Shown piece after piece: positions 38,301 to 51,920 of a stretch of 64,000 nt of DNA (the first letter of the stretch is position 1; each line of letters opens with the position of its first letter). This DNA is from Daphnia pulex (taxonomy: Eukaryota > Arthropoda > Branchiopoda > Diplostraca > Daphniidae), in NCBI RefSeq assembly GCF_021134715.1, contig NC_060017.1, positions 7,130,001-7,194,000 on the forward strand. Direction: 5' to 3'. The notes beneath the pieces are model-generated. The model had not been told where the DNA came from, made no database searches, and worked only from the letters and a program-made list of their open reading frames with translations. The position numbers and the translations under genes are program-made.

Positions 38301-38886
38301 GCCCCTTTCCAGTTAGTTGAACGAACCTCATTACTCAAAGTCCATTCCATATTTTCTTTACTTGGAGTCCACCACGCTTACGTTACCACTCTCGGGAAAC
38401 TAGTTGGCATTGTTTCTTTAACCGAGGTAATTCCGACTTCCTCAGTGTATTTTAGAAACGAAAGAGATTATCATGCATTAATTTCCTTTCGACAGTTGCG
38501 CAAAGCGATTGAAGACGTCAACTCGGGTGTTCTCTTAGGAGCGAGCGCCCAGTCAACAGGTAACGTGTCGTCGGAGCAGAGCATTGAAGAAGTGGCGCAA
38601 AGTACCACGGAAAAAGAAAGCGAAATAGGTAACAAAACGGCATCATTTTTATTATTGGATTGCTAAATACTCCATATTGCGTTATTTTCTTCTTCTTGTA
38701 GTTTCACAACCAGCGCCGGATACAGAAAACTATGATTCACTGACAACTGCATCTTCCCGTCATGTTAAGTTTATGTTTTTACGAAGACTGTCAGTCTCAC
38801 CTGGCGCAGAAATGACCGACATTAATGTTTCAGAGGGCAGGAGCAGTTCTCCTGCTTCGAATTCTCGCGGTGATAATCAACCTTGA
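32400..38886 (+). CDS. ClC-a: CLC-2/ClC-a type chloride channel, paralogue C
   Basis: Exons: 32400-32468, 34223-34505, 34572-34700, 34800-34933, 35002-35158, 35248-35302, 35369-35417, 35496-35517, 35579-35663, 35740-35841, 35927-36161, 36222-36384, 36453-36683, 36751-36888, 36965-37079, 37278-37614, 37718-37875, 37960-38086, 38181-38426, 38496-38628 and 38702-38886. They total 3153 nt (1050 residues). It differs from A and B by an extra phase-2 intron (35303-35368) inside the Trp codon of the NYWRGFF motif. GSGIPE and GKEGPLVHI (gating glutamate about 205) are intact, with PVPTGSLIP as the third motif. The CBS linker has a Pro/Leu/Ala repeat, then RRKVSRFEV and [10 protein letters not shown]. 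The tail lacks the SDSDSE patch seen in A and B. Exons 8-10 and 13-14 are almost identical to ClC-D. Confidence 0.94.
32469..34222 (+). other. First intron of ClC-C
   Basis: A 1.75-kb intron. Only short open frames are present, with no recognised element. Confidence 0.6.
35579..36161 (+). repeat. Near-identical tract shared with ClC-D (tract 1)
   Basis: This 583-bp tract covers exon 8, its intron, exon 9, its intron and exon 10 of ClC-C. It aligns without gaps to 55233-55815 in ClC-D, and I count about ten differences, introns included. Neighbouring exons and introns of the two genes are clearly more diverged, which points to recent gene conversion. Confidence 0.9.
36749..37010 (+). repeat. 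Near-identical tract shared with ClC-D (tract 2)
   Basis: Covers exon 13, the 76-nt intron and the first part of exon 14 of ClC-C. It matches ClC-D 56491-56752 with two differences seen in exon 13 and none in the intron. Similarity drops shortly after the GTAGAA hexamer in exon 14. Confidence 0.88.
37351..37400 (+). repeat. 12-bp coding minisatellite in ClC-C linker
   Basis: Four tandem copies of the unit cctgcaccacta, one with a single change. It encodes a Pro-Ala-Pro-Leu repeat in the cytoplasmic linker between CBS1 and CBS2. It is absent from the other three paralogues. Confidence 0.9.
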
Positions 38887-41040
38887 GGTACATTCTCGAG
38901 CGTTCAGAAAAAAAAATTTTAGTATCAAACCTTTTTCCATCTTCCACTCAATTTTTTGAAACCCTGTTTGTACCCACCCATTTCTAATTCATGACGGTTG
39001 ATTTCCTAACTGTTCATTTGCCGTTTGTGTACAGTATGATATGAATGCAATTTGTTCCTCGAATGCAGCCAAACCCAGATTCGAATCTTTCACTTTCTCA
39101 GATGCTGTCTTTGATTGGTATTCCTAAGGTGTTGTTTTTCCTTGTTCCATTTAGTAAGGAGTCCTAGAAAATGGATTTTTAAGAAATTAAATTGTCTGTT
39201 TACAAGCGCTGGTCGATATCTCATTTGTTTGATCGTTTTGTACAAATACAGTTCGCTAAGGCAATCTCCCGTCTACGGGATTCTGTACAAGATTTTTTTG
39301 GCATGGGCTCGCACCTCGTCATAACGTAAATTTAGATTCATTTTTTAGAATTTCATACCTTTTGCTGGTTAGTATTTCATTAATTTAACCACACGCTAGA
39401 CTACATCTGATTTTTTTAGTTGTTTTCTATTTGAATGCGCTCCAGCGAGTATTCCAGCATACAGTACAAAATGTTTTCAATTTTTACACTAGGTGGCGAG
39501 CGGTGTTGTTTTTGTCGTGGCTATGTCGTGGCCATGGCGAACAAATGTCGAAAAAGTTGTTAGCTTTTTTCTCCGTGTTCGAGTGTTTTTACGGATCACA
39601 TTCAACCATATTTTTAATATGTAATAAGTAAGTCTGTAATTCTAGACTGGTCACCATAGTTTATCATTATACACAACTCTGTATTTTACTATTAGACTAG
39701 ATGATACATATTGGGTCTGTTCTGCTGTCCCATTAGGTTATATTTATGGATCAGTCCCAGTTTTTTAAACAACAAGTTGATTATTTTACTACCAATACCA
39801 AGCACATTGATGGCAATTAATCATAGACAATGTGATTTAATATCTTTTTAATTTTTCAGGTTCTCTCTTGACAATTACGTAAATGGTACTTCCAAAACAG
39901 CTGAGTTAATCAAGTAGTGATCATTGTTGCATTCCCAACAAAGAGCATGCAGCAAACTTCAGAAAAAGAAAAACAGAGGTAAAAAAATGGCAACAATCAA
40001 GATTCTATTTTATTTGATATTATCACAGATATTATCTGTAAGCTCTGTTTACATTGAGTTTTGACTTTGAGGATTCATCAGGTTGACAGCCGTTTCAATT
40101 TTTAAGTTTATTTTTTACTTAGATTTGGCTTAATAGATTGAAAAAAATTTTTTCAAAGAAAAAGTAAAAGGGCAATAACACGATCGACTAAGTTCTTTGT
40201 TTATTTACCCGTTGGCTGCTAGCCTGCTACATTGAATTTCCCTCTTTGACTTCGGGCATGCTTCGGGCCCGCTCTTTTGATTCGAGGTATTGCTTGGTGT
40301 CGTTACAATCTTCTTGACATTTTTTGTGTCTAAAGTAAAATCCATTCTCATTTCAGGTTATTCCTGCGCCGCTATTCAATAGATTGAATCCTTTGAACCT
40401 GACGTGCTATCATTAGCCATACTGCTCACTTGCCTCTTTCGTCGCTCCGAGGCATGGGGGCTGGGGCTGTTCAGCCTGTTCCAGCTACGCGGCCAGCATC
40501 ATTCAACTACCCAACCGACTTGTACTACCCCTGCTCTAAACATAGCACGGAATTTTCATCTTCAGATTGTTTGGCCGGTGTTCGATGTGTGATGGCGTTT
40601 CCTTGACGACGACGAGATGCTGATTTTGGGGACGAGAATATTAAGTGAGTGTCGAGTCTTTTTTTGTTATTGTTATTTGTTTTTTGTTTTTTTTTTGTTT
40701 TTTAATTGGTTGTCGATGAGATTGAGCAGGAACGTTTTTGTTTAAGCATTTCTTCTTTTTGACGTTAGATGGCTATAGCAGACCTTAGATCGTTTTACTT
40801 TTTTATAGCTGTCATTACTGTCATTACAGCTGTCAGTTACTTTTATTTTGCACATTCCTATATATATATTTATCGGAGTTAATGTAAGAACATTTGAGGT
40901 GATTTTTGACCGTTAGGATTCTAACAACAAAGCTCACTTGTTAGATTTTTGATAATGTCATTTGTGCTTTTTGTCTACTTCCGGTTTCTGAATCAGTTAA
41001 TAGTTCAGGAAGTATTCGTTTGACAACCAAATAACCAATT
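38887..41040. other. ClC-C 3' flank and repeat-bearing spacer
   Basis: No protein gene recognised. It includes the probable 3' UTR of ClC-C. A segment at about 40205-40390 recurs in diverged form at about 41597-41745. T/G-rich low-complexity sequence lies near 40655-40705. Confidence 0.45.
40205..40390 (+). repeat. Diverged direct repeat, copy 1
   Basis: Contains cgttggctgcta, a cgggccc block and gaggtattgctt. It is followed by an AG-rich site and a related downstream sequence. It resembles 41597-41745 in the same orientation. Origin unknown. Confidence 0.5.
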
Positions 41041-41165
41041 ATTCGTGATCCTCGTGAAATTTGGGGTCGATTACATGTATCAGTAAAAATATCGGAAAAT
41101 CGGCCAATTTTGGATTTCGATTGAAACACATGAAATCGACCCCAAATTTGACGGGGGTCACGAAT
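41041..41165. mobile_element. Small foldback (MITE-like) element
   Basis: Imperfect inverted arms of 38 bp, 41041-41078 and 41128-41165, enclose about 49 bp. The arms share attcgtga at the outer end and aaatttggggtcgat inside. No convincing target-site duplication is seen. Direct copies of cttccgg lie outside both ends (near 40978 and 41215). The family is unknown. Confidence 0.6.
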
Positions 41166-41596
41166 ATCTGATTTGATTTGAAGACAGCTCAACAGTTGAG
41201 AAGCTATCGCTTACTTCCGGTCTACTTCCGGGAAATTTGCATTGAACTAGCAAGTGTTTTATCTATATTTCTCAAGGTGTCTTTAAGGTTTAGGTTAATT
41301 TAAGTGCGCTGTTCAAGTTTTGTGAGTATTTTAAAGTTTTGATTTGCTCTTAAAGTCTATCTATAGTATCTAATGTTTAAGAGACGATTTCGAGTGCATA
41401 CTAATAACTGTTTAATTATTCTTTTAGATCTAGACGTCAAGCACATTGTTGACACAAATTTTAACCACGATGACTTATTTTTCTTTTTTTCTTTACAGGT
41501 TCTAAACTACAGGTTTCTAAATTTGCATGACAGACTTTATGAGAAGCCTTGTCCTTTGAAGAAAACGGACAATGACTATACAGTCAACAAGGTCCC

Positions 41597-41745
41597 TTGT
41601 TTGGTAACTCGTTGGCTGCTACCCTTTTAACTTCCTTAAACGGGCCCTCTTGATTTAAGGTATTGCTTTCTGTCGCGATCTTATTTAAAGTTACTGTCAT
41701 CCAAATAAATTGTTCATTCTGCTTACAGGGTAACTCCTTCGACCT
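41597..41745 (+). repeat. Diverged direct repeat, copy 2
   Basis: Same orientation as 40205-40390, sharing the cgttggctgcta, cgggccc and aggtattgct blocks in order. The spacing of about 1.4 kb suggests an old tandem duplication. Confidence 0.5.
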
Positions 41746-42123
41746 TCACTACTAATCGTGGACTTCATCGATTGGTGAAAACTGACGAGAGAATGCTGTG
41801 ATTCAAGACTGATTAGTTGTGTAGTTGATAGATAAATAACAAGTGCATATCTGGGCTCCCTTCTTTTCTGTGGCCCCGTTTCCCTAACTAACCACTAACC
41901 AACGCCCGCCGGTGGTCACTCACCCGCTGTGAAACCAGGAGGAGGGGAGGGCTCTGGTCGAACGGGGACTTGGAAGGCGCATGATCCGACGAAAACTTTT
42001 AGAGGGTCATGAGTCTAACCCGGAAGCCTAGTATGACTAATCGCTCCCCAGTAAAACTTGCCTCGCACTCTTCTCTCCTCTTCCATTTCCAGGTAATCTC
42101 CCTGGATCTACGCCGACACTGCA

Positions 42124-42657
42124 TGTGCGAGTTTTAGCAAGCAATGCGTCACCCAATTTGACAAAAAGTGATGGTTTATTTTTGCGGAAAGTGCGTCTGA
42201 CGGTCAAAACAATTTCTAATTCAACAGTCACATGTAGAATTTTGGATCTATTCTACTGGTACAAATCACGATTCTTTTATTTTGATTATTTATGAGATGT
42301 GTTAACAAAAATTGTGGTTAGACCGAAAAATAGAACTAATCCACTTTTTCAGAATATCTTGAAGTGGTTTTAGATCACTTAAGTGTGTTTAGATTTTCTT
42401 GTGATCTCAAACACTTCAAAGTATTCTGAAAAAGTGGATTAGTTCTATTTTTCGGTCTAACCACAATTTTTGTTAACACATCTCCTAAATAATCAAACTG
42501 AAAGAATCGTGATTTGTACCAGTAGAATAGATCCAAAATTCTACATGTGACTGTTAAATTAGAAATTGTTTTGACCGTCAGACGCACTTTCCGCAAAAAT
42601 AAACTATCACTTTTTGTCAAATTGGGTGACGCATTGCTTGCTAAAAAGCCTCGCACA
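42124..42657. mobile_element. Large foldback element with ~256-bp arms
   Basis: Arms at 42124-42379 and 42401-42657 are near-perfect inverted copies around a loop of only about 21 nt. The outer ends read tgtgcgag and ctcgcaca. Only scattered mismatches and small indels are visible along the arms. No target-site duplication or transposase is seen, so it is either a non-autonomous foldback transposon or a hairpin-RNA locus. Transcription from either strand would give a long double-stranded RNA. Confidence 0.85.
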
Positions 42658-43049
42658 AAAAAAATTGTCTTGAACCGGACGCTTTGTTTATTGAATTATT
42701 AATTTTATGTACGTTCCAGAATACAAATGGGTTTTACATGTCATATATATAGTTTATTCATTCAACAAAATTATACAGATATTACAAACATTTGTGGGGA
42801 AATTGGGGTTGAAGGAATAGATGTTGGTGGAGACTATGGGGTTTGAGGAATAAATGTGGTTGCATGGGTTGGTATATGGATGTGATTAACAAAGGATTTT
42901 ATTTCTACCTCATTAAACCAACTACGACTTCTTGTTAATGAAAATCAAATGCCTCCCCCCCAATCTCCTCCTAGTTGGTTTCCCAATCGCGAAGGCATGT
43001 TTATTATTTGTTCAACGTAAAAATTCCCCGTATTACTATTTTTTTTTCA

Positions 43050-43260
43050 TTCTCAACATATAAACGGTTAACTTCATAAACGCAAATAGCAATTAGATAA
43101 AATACTGGATGTAACTCCAGTAGCATAACACCAGCGATTCAACACCAAGGAACTGTTTGTTCCTTTTCAACAAATTAACGGTTGTATGCATAGACACAAA
43201 TAACAATTAAAACTGGATGTAACTTTTGTGCACAACACCAGCAGTCCGGCACCAAGGAAC
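43050..43260 (+). repeat. Tandem duplication of ~100 bp
   Basis: Two diverged units, 43050-43153 and about 43165-43260. They share ttaacggtt/cggttaac, the caaatagcaatta block, actggatgtaact and a closing caccaaggaac. A partial similarity recurs near 44818-44845. Confidence 0.6.
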
Positions 43261-43305
43261 AGCAACAGTATAACTCGATGCAAAAATTCTTTCACCAGTG
43301 TAGGC

Positions 43306-44040
43306 TGCAACAACATGCCATATTGGAAAGCAACATCACTAACCTATGACCAAAATTGAATTAATGTTTGCATCAATGGAATTTTGTTATTAAATAAAAA
43401 AATGGAGTTAACCCAAATATTCTATGGCAAAATTATCTGATAACTATAATTGAAACAAAAATTTACATGAAACTAGATTACTCATTTAAGATTTAAATAC
43501 AAATTCATTTGAAATTTGTATACTCTGTAGCAAAACAAAAACATTCTACAGTATCTGCCTATCTTGTTAAGAAATTCCTCTTAAGCAATCCATAACTCAA
43601 TACATATGATCGAAGGAAAGAGCAGTTGACTTGATGATATCCCCAAATGTTAAAATTAACCAATGTAAGCAATTATAGTAGTCCAAGCATGATACTTCCC
43701 CAGTTAAAACTTATAATCTTTATCAAATTACCATTTCAAGAAGGCTTCTTGCAGTTCTACTAGATGTCCAACATTTCGGCAACCACAACACAGCATGATC
43801 CACTGTCAACTCAGATATGGCTTATCCAATAAGACTTGAAGCATGGAACTCTCCCACACTCCAGGACAACATCGGAACCAAAGACTGCATGCAACAGCTC
43901 AATTTATTCACACCTTTCACTGGATGACTGCAACAAATCCACGTACTGCAACAAAGAAACCCAGACTTCACCTGGCTATTGAAAAACAAAATCAAGTTAC
44001 TATCAAGGAACAGAATCTCATGTCATGCAACAAAACAAAA
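43306..44040 (+). repeat. Dispersed duplicated blocks, first copies
   Basis: The segment 43306-43345 (aacaacatgccat, ttggaaagcaa) recurs at 44168-44207. The segment 43836-44037 (gaagcatgga, aaagactgcatgcaacagct, acttcacctggct) recurs at about 45681-45860. All are in the same orientation, indicating an old segmental duplication in this spacer. Confidence 0.6.
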
Positions 44041-44783
44041 GAAGTATGAAGTTAACTATACAATCTCTAGAATTACCATGATAAATCTTACAAAGAAATC
44101 TGTAATTGTCAAGTTTTTCAAACTTAAAAATAACAAATGTAAACCACATTTCCATCGTCTTAACTAAGCTGGAACAACATGCCATTTTGGAAAGCAAAAT
44201 GGCTGCTATGTAAATGTAAAGCTATAACCAAAATGAAATTAATCGTCAGCATCAATTGAAATGTTACATGGAACAATAAATTAATGTTACATTATGTCAT
44301 ACTCGTACTCGAGCAATGCAGCTAACTGGGTTCCCTTTCTCTCAGAAGCCACGAATCAACTAACAAAACAAAACATCAAGAAGGTAGAGGCTAAAGGGCT
44401 AGGCCTAGGCGGCTAGCCTACGCACAATAACTAAAGATAAACATGGCCACCAGATGTCAAGCTATGAGCCCATAATCATTAAAAAAAATACGAATTAACG
44501 ACCATATCCATCAGGACTTCATTTTAGAGAACATTTCAGTCAGGCATTAACGAAGACGTGATAAATTTGCGTTGAAACTATTTGCCGGCCGGTCAGTTGC
44601 AAGAAACGGATGGTCGTCTTTCAGTTCGAATTTCATTTACTTAAATGTCAAACTGATATATCCCGTGTTGTTTCAACCACGTGAAAGCGGATGAGGCACC
44701 CGTGAATAAACCCGGTAGCAATTAGGTAATAGAGAAACAAAAGAGAACTTGGCGAATTTTCAGTACACTATCACTTCATGAAA

Positions 44784-45568
44784 CTAAACAACGTTTCGAT
44801 ACCTTAGAACCAACCAAGCAGTCAAGCACCAACGAAGCAGCGGTTGGCACAGTGGACTAGATGATCGTTGGGTCATAGCAGAGCTCTTTCCGAAATCGGT
44901 AGACGAGTTAGAGATGAATCCGTAATTCTCCTGGCGCGAATCGAAGGACGGAAGGGTGCCGAGTGCAAGGAAACAAAAAATGAGGTAAACGACGATCTCC
45001 GTGTCCATGCCGATTTGCCTCACGTTCAGTTAGAATGTTCCGGTGAGTTCTCCCTATGATGTTCAGCAGATGGAGGCCCATCAACACTACCGTGGCGGTG
45101 CCAAGGAGTATCAATGTAGGTTGGGGGCCAGCAAAGCCGCAGCAAAGCAAGTAAGTAGAAGGATAACTTTCATGATGAGAACTCTGATATACGACGGTTT
45201 AGGTTACGTAAAGGCCACTGCCGCCGAAAGGAGCATGAGATTGCCCAGATGAACCTTAAATATTTGTGAAAGATCGTTGAAAAGATGGAAATTGAGTTAC
45301 TAAAATATTACGTTGTACCTAAGAAGTGAGTGCCAGAATCAGGAGCCGATCTCTCAGTGTCGAACGGGTAAATAACGCCAACAATAAAGTTGATAATGAC
45401 GGCCAGATTGAAGAGAATTTGATTCTAGATGGACATCGGCGAACTGACTTGGAGACTCCAGGCTTTATGAACCAAATTGCAGAGATAGTCTTGGACAAGA
45501 ATTACAGTCGAGCTGAATTTCTAGTGAACGGCCTCTTTGTTTCTTGTTCTGGCGGTTTTTTGTCGTAA
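44784..45568. other. Overlapping small open frames of unknown status
   Basis: Frames of 63-80 codons occur on both strands. The minus frame at 44908-45150 includes a hydrophobic stretch of about 20 residues (TLILLGTATVVLMGLHLLNI) that could be a membrane segment. On the plus strand a GTAAGT donor-like site lies at 45150-45155. I do not recognise any of these proteins and cannot say whether a gene is present. Confidence 0.2.
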
Positions 45569-45680
45569 TTTCTGATTAAAAGTTGTTTGGGGATCTCAGA
45601 CCACAGGTGGGCGTATTTGACAGGTGTGAATGGCTCTTGCAAGTCCAGCATTGATTCAGACATGATTGATTCCATAAAAC

Positions 45681-45860
45681 GTGAAGCATGGAGCTCTTTC
45701 ACACTTCAGGATAACACCGCCACCAAAGACTGCATGCAACAGCTTAAGGTGCACATTAGACTGCAACGAAGAAGCTCAAACTTCACCTGGCTGTTAATCC
45801 TACTTGAAAAAAAAAATCAATTACTATTGCGGAACAAAGTCTCGTGTGACATAACAAAAT
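45681..45860 (+). repeat. Dispersed duplicated block, second copy
   Basis: Related to 43836-44037 in the same orientation. The shared string aaagactgcatgcaacagct is exact, and flanking similarity is interrupted by indels. Confidence 0.6.
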
Positions 45861-47333
45861 TACACAAGTAAAATTAAAATATTGAATCTCTCAGAATTAC
45901 TTTTAAAATGTTACAAAAGAATCAACAAGCTTTTCCAACAAAAAAAAACACAGTTCAAACCAATGGAAATTAAATCATGTAAGCCACATTTCTGGTCTTA
46001 ACTGAAACTGAGAATCCACTGAGAAGCAAGTCTAATCAGTAGTCATTAACAAACAGAATCTGTAACCTTATAATTAGAAAGTTTTATCAACATAATTACC
46101 TTAATAGTTCTCAACTTCTTATGTGTTTCTGCGAGTGACGAAACGTTAAAGCAGGTACCAGGTAGGCCTACACATAAACGCATGGGCATGAACGATGGGC
46201 ATCACTATCACATCACTAGGCGTATCGAAAACAATGGAGGATGTCGTCTGCATTCTGTAACGAAGATGCAAGCGCCATCTAGTGGACATAATTTAAAACC
46301 AATAGATTCCTTGTCATCCATATCAACAACGACTGGACGGAACGGGAACGGCTGGATAGCTTTCAGACAGCTCAGCTTCTTCCGCCCGACTATTATCCGC
46401 TGACCTGCTCAGCGGTTCAGCCATAGAAGCTGACAATTATGATGGTCCCTAGGTTGCCATTTTACAGTTCTCAAACAACTTCCATTTTCCACAATATTTG
46501 TTTTCTAACATTTCCAGATTTTTCACTTTTTTAATTACCATGAAATATGACGCACACGACAGTCTGACGACACCATGAGCCTATGACCATATGGCAAAAG
46601 GTATAGCCACATATTTGGGAGCAGGACCCTCCCATCCAGCAACCTCCAATTGCCTTTTTCTCTGGAAGTGCTTATTAAACAACCTTAACAAATAAAACAT
46701 CTTTCTATAGAATTATATGAATTTTACTATTTCGTATTACAATTAGAAAAAAAAAGTAATATAATTGTCACATAGTCTTTGTAACTCGAAAATACCTCTT
46801 CCGCATGGCAATACATCGCACTTTCAATTTCGTTACTGAACATAACTTTCTGAAAACTTTAAGCATTATTGGTAGCGCTCATCTTAAGTGACATTTCGTA
46901 ACGATATCTAACCTACATTTTCCCCTATCGAATCGCGATATTCGTTTCAACTTCAAAAAGAAAATTTTCGAAAGGAGTGATGATCAAATATCGCAAAATT
47001 ATAGTCCCCTATCGATTTGCAGCAAACACCAATTGAAATGCCTATCGTCAGAAGATAACAATCGTTATCTGACGTATTGCGTATTTCAACTAGTAATTTA
47101 ATTTTATTTAACTGAATTGTCTGATTTGGTTTGACAATTCAACTAGATTAAAAAGTAAACGCAGGTCGGTGGTTTTGATAACTACATTTCCACAAAGTAA
47201 AACTAATAGAATAGTTTGGAACACCACACTAGGTAAAGCCATCAAGAGAAGGAGTTAAGTTAAGGTTAATAAACACTACCAACACAAGTAACACAAAATA
47301 ATATAAAGTTTTTTTGACTTATGAGTTATGACT
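45861..47333. other. Spacer and 3' flank of TPI
   Basis: No gene recognised. On the minus strand AATAAA (complement of 47103-47108) is a candidate polyadenylation signal for the TPI gene, about 230 nt after its stop. A short inverted repeat surrounds 47047-47075 (cgtcag-n-ataac / gttatctgacg). Confidence 0.4.
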
Positions 47334-48927
<1,594 letters not shown>

Positions 48928-50842
48928 ATGGATGCGTACAGTGATGACATTAACAAAGATAGCACTAGTCAGCATGCTATACGTGTAGGAAAAGTAAATG
49001 GCAAGCATTCAAAGCAAAAAATCCATCAAACAAAGAATGTTCCAGTGAGCTGTATTGGAGATTTCAAAAATATGCCAAAGGCTATGCTTTTAAAGAACTT
49101 GAAGCTTTTCAAACTAAACACTAATGGAAGTAGAAAAGTCCTAATGAAGCGACTGGAAATGTACAACAAAAAAACTACAGAAATGTTTGACTACTATGTT
49201 GTCATTGACTATGAAGCAACATGTGATGAAAATACGAAGAATTTTGAGTAAATTTTTTGTTTTTGATTTACATAGATGAATTTTAGTAATGTTATGTTTC
49301 TATTTTATAGCAAAAACAATCAAGAAATCATTGAATTCCCTGCTGTGTTACTGAACTGTCACACTGGAAAAGTGGAAGCTGAATTTCAGTCCTACTGTCG
49401 ACCAGTAATTAATCCTTTATTGACAAAATATTGTATCAAACTCACTGGGATCACACAGGTACATTTTTAAAAAGTATGTCTATTGGAAAACTTTAAAATC
49501 TAATTTTTTCTCTTCAGAATATTGTGGACAAGGCCCCTTCATTTCATGAAGTTTTGGCTTCCTTTGAAAAATGGTTGCAGAACAAGAAACTTGGTTCAGA
49601 GTATTCATTTGCAATTCTAACTGATGGATCAAAAGATGTTGGTCACTTTCTGAAAAGACAGTGTGTGGTAATAAGGATTTAAAAAAAATTGCACTGATCA
49701 TTATTTGTTTTAATCGTTTCTGTTGCTTTCAGTTATCGCAAATTGATATCCCGGAATATTGCAAATACTGGATAAACATTCGAAAGTCATTTACTAATTT
49801 CTACCAGACCAACGATTTACAATACTTTGCTCGTTTGGCTAATGACACAGTTCTTAACATAATGATTAAAGAGATTGGATGTAAATTTCAAGGAAAACCC
49901 CATTCTGGATTGGATGATGCTCGAAATATTGCGTATGTTGCTCAATGCCTTCTTCAAGACGGAGCATCCCTAGTATTTAATGAAAAGTTGTCTGATGAAA
50001 ATGCCGAAAAAAAGGCAAATAGCAACTCTTCTTTCTCTACTCCAGTCTCTAAAGCAGAGTTCTCAATCATTTGTGGCACACTTAAGCCTAATTTTCCAGC
50101 CAAGAAGTCTCCGGTTACTTCAAAAACTCCTGACACAAACACTGTTGCTAAGGATGTTCTTGTAAAGGCTTGTAACAGTGAAACAAAGGCAAAACCTGTT
50201 GTCAAAGAAGTTGTGAAGATTCCGGCCATAGCAAGCAATTCTGCCAATGGAGCTTCGACAAAAACTACAGCCAAGAAGAAGAAGAATCAACATTCAACCA
50301 AAGATACAGTCAAGATTCCAGCAACGAAAAAGAATCAACCAAATATGCAGCCAGATTCTCTGGTGAAGACTTCTTCCAAAGCAAACACGCCATCGACTTC
50401 AGAAAAAACTTCTGCCAATGTTACTCCGACACAATCTTCAGTCAAAAGGACTCCGGGGAAGAGTACTGCCAAGATTCCGGAGACTGCAGACGTTATAAAA
50501 CAGGAATTGATGCTTGCCAAAAAAGTTTTGTACTCTAATGCTGAACATATTCCATTCTGGAAGGTGACGCAACTAAAAGAACACATAGAAGATCTAAAGA
50601 AATCGTTGAAAGCAGCTAAATCTAGGGAAGAGAAGGCAGTTTTAGTTACAAAGTTGGACTTATCTGAAAAGAAAGAGTTTGAAGTACCTAAAGCTACTAG
50701 TAAAACTACTAATCGCGGTTTGGTTGCGCTGAATGAAAATCTTATTTCTGGAATTTACGCTTCCAGTACAGCCGTAAAAGAACAATTATTCTTTGAAGAT
50801 TTCGAAAATTTGTTAACCATGAACAACAACAGTTTCCCGTAA
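48928..50842 (+). CDS. Eri1: ERI1-type 3'-5' exoribonuclease with long C-terminal tail
   Basis: Four exons, 48928-49247, 49311-49458, 49518-49667 and 49733-50842, encode about 575 residues. A SAP-like domain spans roughly 45-82 (GDFKNMPKAMLLKNLKLFKL). A DEDDh exonuclease domain follows: DYE (Asp94, Glu96), TDGSKD (Asp192/Asp196), WINIRKSF, and HSGLDD with His263 and Asp268. All catalytic positions are present. In animals this family trims siRNA ends, histone mRNA stem-loops and 5.8S rRNA. Residues from about 292 on form a Lys/Ser/Thr/Pro-rich tail of about 280 residues with repeated KIPA/KIPE motifs. It ends with a predicted helix (VTQLKEHIEDLKKSLKAA). Human ERI1 is 349 residues, so the tail is extra. 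A TTG triplet upstream is in frame, but the ATG at 48928 is preferred. Confidence 0.93.
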
Positions 50843-51920
50843 AATTGCAAAAGAGGCTCAAAATCCATTAATGATATTAAAATGGATTTTTTAAATTCCT
50901 GTGACCAATTTTTTTATTTTAAATTATGAAGACACATTGATTTGTTTCCGCAAGTTCAACATTGTACTAGTGTTGACTGTATGTCCGTACGTGTGTTTTC
51001 ATTTTTCAACTTCTTTAATAACTTCTTCATCCTATAATTCAGACAGTAAAACTGAAATTGAATGGTATTTTTGATAACCTCCTCATGTGGAAATAATTTT
51101 GTATTGTTGTAATCATGTGTCGATGTGTGCTTGTGTGCCTTATCTCAGCTACATGCAAATTAAGAGAATACATACTTTACCTTGAAAATTACGAGGGCAA
51201 CCGAGACATCTTTCAACTTCGATTTGGCTCTTTTACTTCAGCTTTTAAACCTTTAAAATAGAAGAAATTCGAATCATTCGTTTGCAAAGAAAGATGTGGC
51301 CAAGAATTAAAGAATGAATTAGTGGAATAGCAATCGATGTAAAATCATTTTTAGTCATTTCAAGCTGCCATTTTTTACTTTAGATGAAGCGAACGCCGAT
51401 CGAGCCAAACCTACGTGACCTTTTTTGCTGTAACGCACGACCAAAATGGCAACATTTAAAACTAAGATAAAAAATTTAACAGTGATGCAAGGATCCTTTA
51501 CAACTGCTTCCCTTTAGCTACAGTTTAAGCAGTAAAAAAAAAAGTTAGCTGTTTGCTTCCTATCAATTTCAAGAGAAATAGAGAAGAGCCATGTGTTATG
51601 GTTGGACTGTTACCTCGTGAACACGGACTGTTTTCTGAACAAAAGGAATCATACATGTGTTGTTTGTCTCAGTCGATTCTTGACTCTTTACTTGGTAGGT
51701 TGTGTGTTTCTTGTTAGCTGGAAGGTTCGGAAGACAAGAAAAAAAATATTGCTAGAGGGTCTTTGAAGGCTACCGTATTTAGTCAAATAGTCAAATATTG
51801 TTAGATTAGTTCTCGCGGATTAGTTCTCTGGAATTAAAAAACGCAAAGTCCGCTGGTTACATTCCAAACCTATAGTTCACATTCGCTGAATAAGAAGAAA
51901 TAAGTCAAATAACGCTAGTG
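50843..51920. other. ERI1-like 3' flank and ClC-D 5' flank
   Basis: No gene recognised. ATTAAA near 50876 is a possible weak polyadenylation signal for the ERI1-like gene. The right-hand part should hold the promoter and 5' UTR of ClC-D; no TATA box is clear. Confidence 0.45.

Noticed and set aside
42375-42656. 93-codon minus-strand frame as a transposase
   Set aside because: It is simply one arm of the foldback; no catalytic motif is visible and the other arm repeats it.
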